A stretch of DNA of 64,000 nt from Pasteurella sp049670895 (GTDB lineage: Bacteria > Pseudomonadota > Gammaproteobacteria > Enterobacterales > Pasteurellaceae): the NCBI RefSeq assembly GCF_049670895.1, contig NZ_CP187170.1. One strand, given 5' to 3'. The notes beneath the pieces are model-generated. The model searched no databases and was not told where the DNA came from. It saw only the letters and a list, made by a program, of their open reading frames with translations. Positions 61,588 through 64,000 of the stretch are shown here, piece by piece. The translations under genes were made by a program, and so were the position numbers. Each line of letters begins with the position of its first letter. Position 1 is the first letter of the stretch.

Positions 61588-64000
61588 CTATACCGCACTT
61601 TGAAAAATCACATTATCGGCTTTTTTGGTGTAGCTGTTAATTTGGTCAAAGTTCATATAGCGGTAGGTATCGTCTTTATCCTGTTGCAGATCTTGTGCAA
61701 AGGCAAGATATTCTTCCAGTGTCGGGAGCTTACCGAGAATCGCAGACACAGCGGCTAATTCGGCGGAAGCTAAATAGACGTTTGCCCCTTGTCCTAAACG
61801 GTTCGGGAAGTTACGGGTGGAGGTGGACACCACACTAGCACCATCGGCAACACGTGCTTGGTTACCCATACACAATGAGCAACCCGGCACTTCAATGCGA
61901 GCACCGCTTTTGCCGTAAATGCTGTAATAACCTTCTTCGCTTAATAAGGCAGCATCCATTTTGGTCGGCGGGGCGATCCATAAACGAGTCGGGATCATGC
62001 CTTTGAATTTGGCGAGTAATTTCCCTGCGGCACGGAAATGCCCAATGTTTGTCATACAAGATCCGATAAAGACTTCATCAATTTTATCGCCCTGAACTTC
62101 AGACAATAAACGGGCATCATCAGGATCGTTCGGTGCACATAAAATCGGCTCTTTAATTTCCGCTAAATCAATGTCAATCACTGCGGCATATTCTGCATCA
62201 GGATCTGCTTCCATTAATTGTGGATCGGCTAGCCATTGTTCCATGCCTTTAATTCGACGCTCAAGGGTTCTGGCATCACCGTAGCCCTCGGCGATCATAT
62301 ATTTCAATAACACAATATTGGAATTGAGATATTCAATGATCGGCTCTTTGGCAAGTTTAATGGTACAAGCCGCCGCAGAACGTTCTGCAGAGGCATCGGA
62401 CAGCTCAAAGGCTTGTTCCACTTTTAAGTGTTCTAAACCTTCAATTTCTAAAATGCGACCAGAGAAAATGTTTTTCTTGCCTTTTTTCTCAACGGTAAGC
62501 AAGCCTTGCTTAATGGCATAGTAAGGAATGGCGTGCACTAAATCACGCAAGGTAATACCCGGTTGCATTTCCCCTTTAAAACGCACCAACACAGATTCGG
62601 GCATATCCAATGGCATAACGCCTGTGGCGGCGGCAAACGCCACTAAGCCAGAACCTGCTGGGAAAGAAATCCCTATCGGGAAACGGGTATGAGAATCGCC
62701 CCCTGTTCCCACGGTGTCTGGCAGTAACATACGGTTAAGCCAAGAGTGAATCACGCCATCGCCTGGACGTAAGGATACACCGCCACGGTTCATAATAAAA
62801 TCGGGCAGGGTGTGGTGTGTCACCACATCAACAGGCTTTGGATACGCCGCCGTGTGGCAGAAAGATTGCATCACCAAATCAGCAGAGAAACCAAGGCAAG
62901 CAAGATCTTTTAGCTCATCACGGGTCATTGGTCCTGTGGTATCTTGCGAACCCACAGAGGTCATTCGAGGCTCACAATATTGCCCTGGACGAATGCCGTC
63001 CACGCCACAGGCACGTCCCACCATTTTTTGTGCAAGGGTAAAACCTTTTTGATTTTCCACCGCACTTTGCGGTTTGGCAAACACCTCACTTTCCGCTAAA
63101 CCCAGTTCGCAACGGGCTTTGTGGGTTAATCCACGTCCAATAATTAAAGGAATACGTCCCCCTGCACGCACTTCATCTAAAAGTACATGGGTTTTTAGGC
63201 TAAATTCTGCCAATACTTCATCAGAATTATGGCGACAAATTTTGCCTTGGTAAGGGTAAATATCAATGACATCGCCCATATTTAATGCACTGACATCCAC
63301 TTCAATGGGAAGCGAGCCCGCATCTTCCATGGTGTTAAAGAAAATCGGTGCAATTTTGCCCCCTAGCACCACGCCGCCGGCACGTTTATTCGGAATATGC
63401 GGAATATCTTCGCCCATAAACCAAAGCACTGAGTTGGTGGCGGATTTACGAGAAGACCCCGTTCCCACCACATCGCCCACATAGGCTAATGGAAAGCCTT
63501 TTTCTTTTAATTTTTCCAATTGTTTAATCGGCCCCACATTGCCAGCGTCGTCAGGTTCAATGCCATCACGGGCATTTTTCAACATTGCTAATGCGTGCAA
63601 AGGGATATCGGGACGAGACCATGCATCTTGTGCAGGTGAAAGATCATCCGTGTTGGTTTCCCCCGTGACTTTAAACACGGTGACGGTTAATTTTTCAGCC
63701 AGTTTCGGGCGAGATAAAAACCACTCGGCATCTGCCCAAGATTGCAACACTTGCTGTGCAAAGGCATTGCCTGCTTTGGCACGTTCTGCCACATCGTGGA
63801 AATTGTCAAACATTAATAAGGTGTGAGAAAGTGCATTGACGGCAATAGGGGCAAGTTGTTCATCATCAAGGGCGGTCAACAAAGGTTCTATGTTGTAACC
63901 CCCTTGCATGGTCCCTAAAATTTGTACGGCTTTGGCTGGGGAAATGAGTGGAGAGGTGCTGTCTTTTTTGGCAACAGCAGCTAAAAATGAGGCTTTAACA
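61588..64000 (-). CDS. acnB: aconitate hydratase B, N-terminus outside window
   Basis: TCA-cycle enzyme that isomerises citrate and isocitrate; E. coli AcnB also binds mRNA. The frame is open to the window edge and aligns with E. coli AcnB from about residue 60, starting VKASFLAAVAKKD. It has the AcnB-specific N-terminal HEAT-like domain, TGETNTDDLSPA, and the 4Fe-4S cluster Cys residues in IGSCMTN and PGCSLCMGNQ. The stop is at 61588. Confidence 0.96.
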   Translation of the reverse strand, partial: VKASFLAAVAKKDSTSPLISPAKAVQILGTMQGGYNIEPLLTALDDEQLAPIAVNALSHTLLMFDNFHDVAERAKAGNAFAQQVLQSWADAEWFLSRPKLAEKLTVTVFKVTGETNTDDLSPAQDAWSRPDIPLHALAMLKNARDGIEPDDAGNVGPIKQLEKLKEKGFPLAYVGDVVGTGSSRKSATNSVLWFMGEDIPHIPNKRAGGVVLGGKIAPIFFNTMEDAGSLPIEVDVSALNMGDVIDIYPYQGKICRHNSDEVLAEFSLKTHVLLDEVRAGGRIPLIIGRGLTHKARCELGLAESEVFAKPQSAVENQKGFTLAQKMVGRACGVDGIRPGQYCEPRMTSVGSQDTTGPMTRDELKDLACLGFSADLVMQSFCHTAAYPKPVDVVTHHTLPDFIMNRGGVSLRPGDGVIHSWLNRMLLPDTVGTGGDSHTRFPIGISFPAGSGLVAFAAATGVMPLDMPESVLVRFKGEMQPGITLRDLVHAIPYYAIKQGLLTVEKKGKKNIFSGRILEIEGLEHLKVEQAFELSDASAERSAAACTIKLAKEPIIEYLNSNIVLLKYMIAEGYGDARTLERRIKGMEQWLADPQLMEADPDAEYAAVIDIDLAEIKEPILCAPNDPDDARLLSEVQGDKIDEVFIGSCMTNIGHFRAAGKLLAKFKGMIPTRLWIAPPTKMDAALLSEEGYYSIYGKSGARIEVPGCSLCMGNQARVADGASVVSTSTRNFPNRLGQGANVYLASAELAAVSAILGKLPTLEEYLAFAQDLQQDKDDTYRYMNFDQINSYTKKADNVIFQSAV

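Overview
The window is a chromosomal segment of a Pasteurellaceae gammaproteobacterium. The evidence is the many copies of the Haemophilus-type DNA uptake signal (9-mer AAGTGCGGT and its complement), often sitting in terminators, and family-typical gene clusters: iscRSUA-hscBA-fdx, fxsA-groESL, yejLM/yejK, cpxRA, rph-pyrE/yicC, pepA/lptFG, frdABCD/epmA and dnaQ/rnhA. I cannot name the species from this window alone. Both ends are cut: metG at the left, acnB at the right.

Layout. 1-4.9 kb: metG end, a DASS-family anion transporter, rlmKL. 5.2-14.7 kb: a complete type I-F CRISPR-Cas locus in an unusual order. The effector operon (cas8f-cas5f-cas7f-cas6f) comes first, then an 18-repeat/17-spacer array, then cas1 and a cas2-cas3 fusion. 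14.8-18.4 kb: arcB, suhB, trmJ. 18.4-24 kb: Fe-S assembly operon behind an IscR-type operator. 24.2-26.7 kb: fxsA, then groES-groEL behind a sigma-32-like promoter. 26.7-35.8 kb: two inverted copies of an IS256/IS1249-like insertion sequence flank yjjG, dusC, a yjdF-like gene, djlA, pyrE, rph, yicC and ygfZ. 35.8-47 kb: amidohydrolase, yejLM, yejK, bamE, cpxRA, a preQ1-regulated yhhQ, a YdcZ-like transporter, copper chaperone and copA. 47-64 kb: der, two tRNA-Asp genes, dnaQ, rnhA, a DUF72 gene, pepA, lptFG, frdABCD, epmA, a lone AfuA/FbpA-type binding protein and acnB.

Most of the window is conserved housekeeping. The accessory parts are the CRISPR-Cas locus and the IS-bounded segment. Three observations stand out. 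First, the CRISPR repeat stem differs from the well-studied I-F stem by three compensated base pairs, and the Cas6f residue expected to read one of them has changed too (Gln to His). Second, the target-site duplications of the two IS copies match only when exchanged between copies, the expected scar of an inversion of the intervening ~6.6 kb. Third, a 60-codon ORF containing a terminator-like hairpin ends in an ATGA overlap with the amidohydrolase gene.

Regulatory elements read directly from sequence: a preQ1-I riboswitch before yhhQ, a type-1 IscR site over the trmJ stop codon, a sigma-32-like promoter before groES, an FNR-like site before frdA, an IHF-like site in the CRISPR leader and many terminators. 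All assignments come from reading motifs and recalled family sequences; no database search was run.
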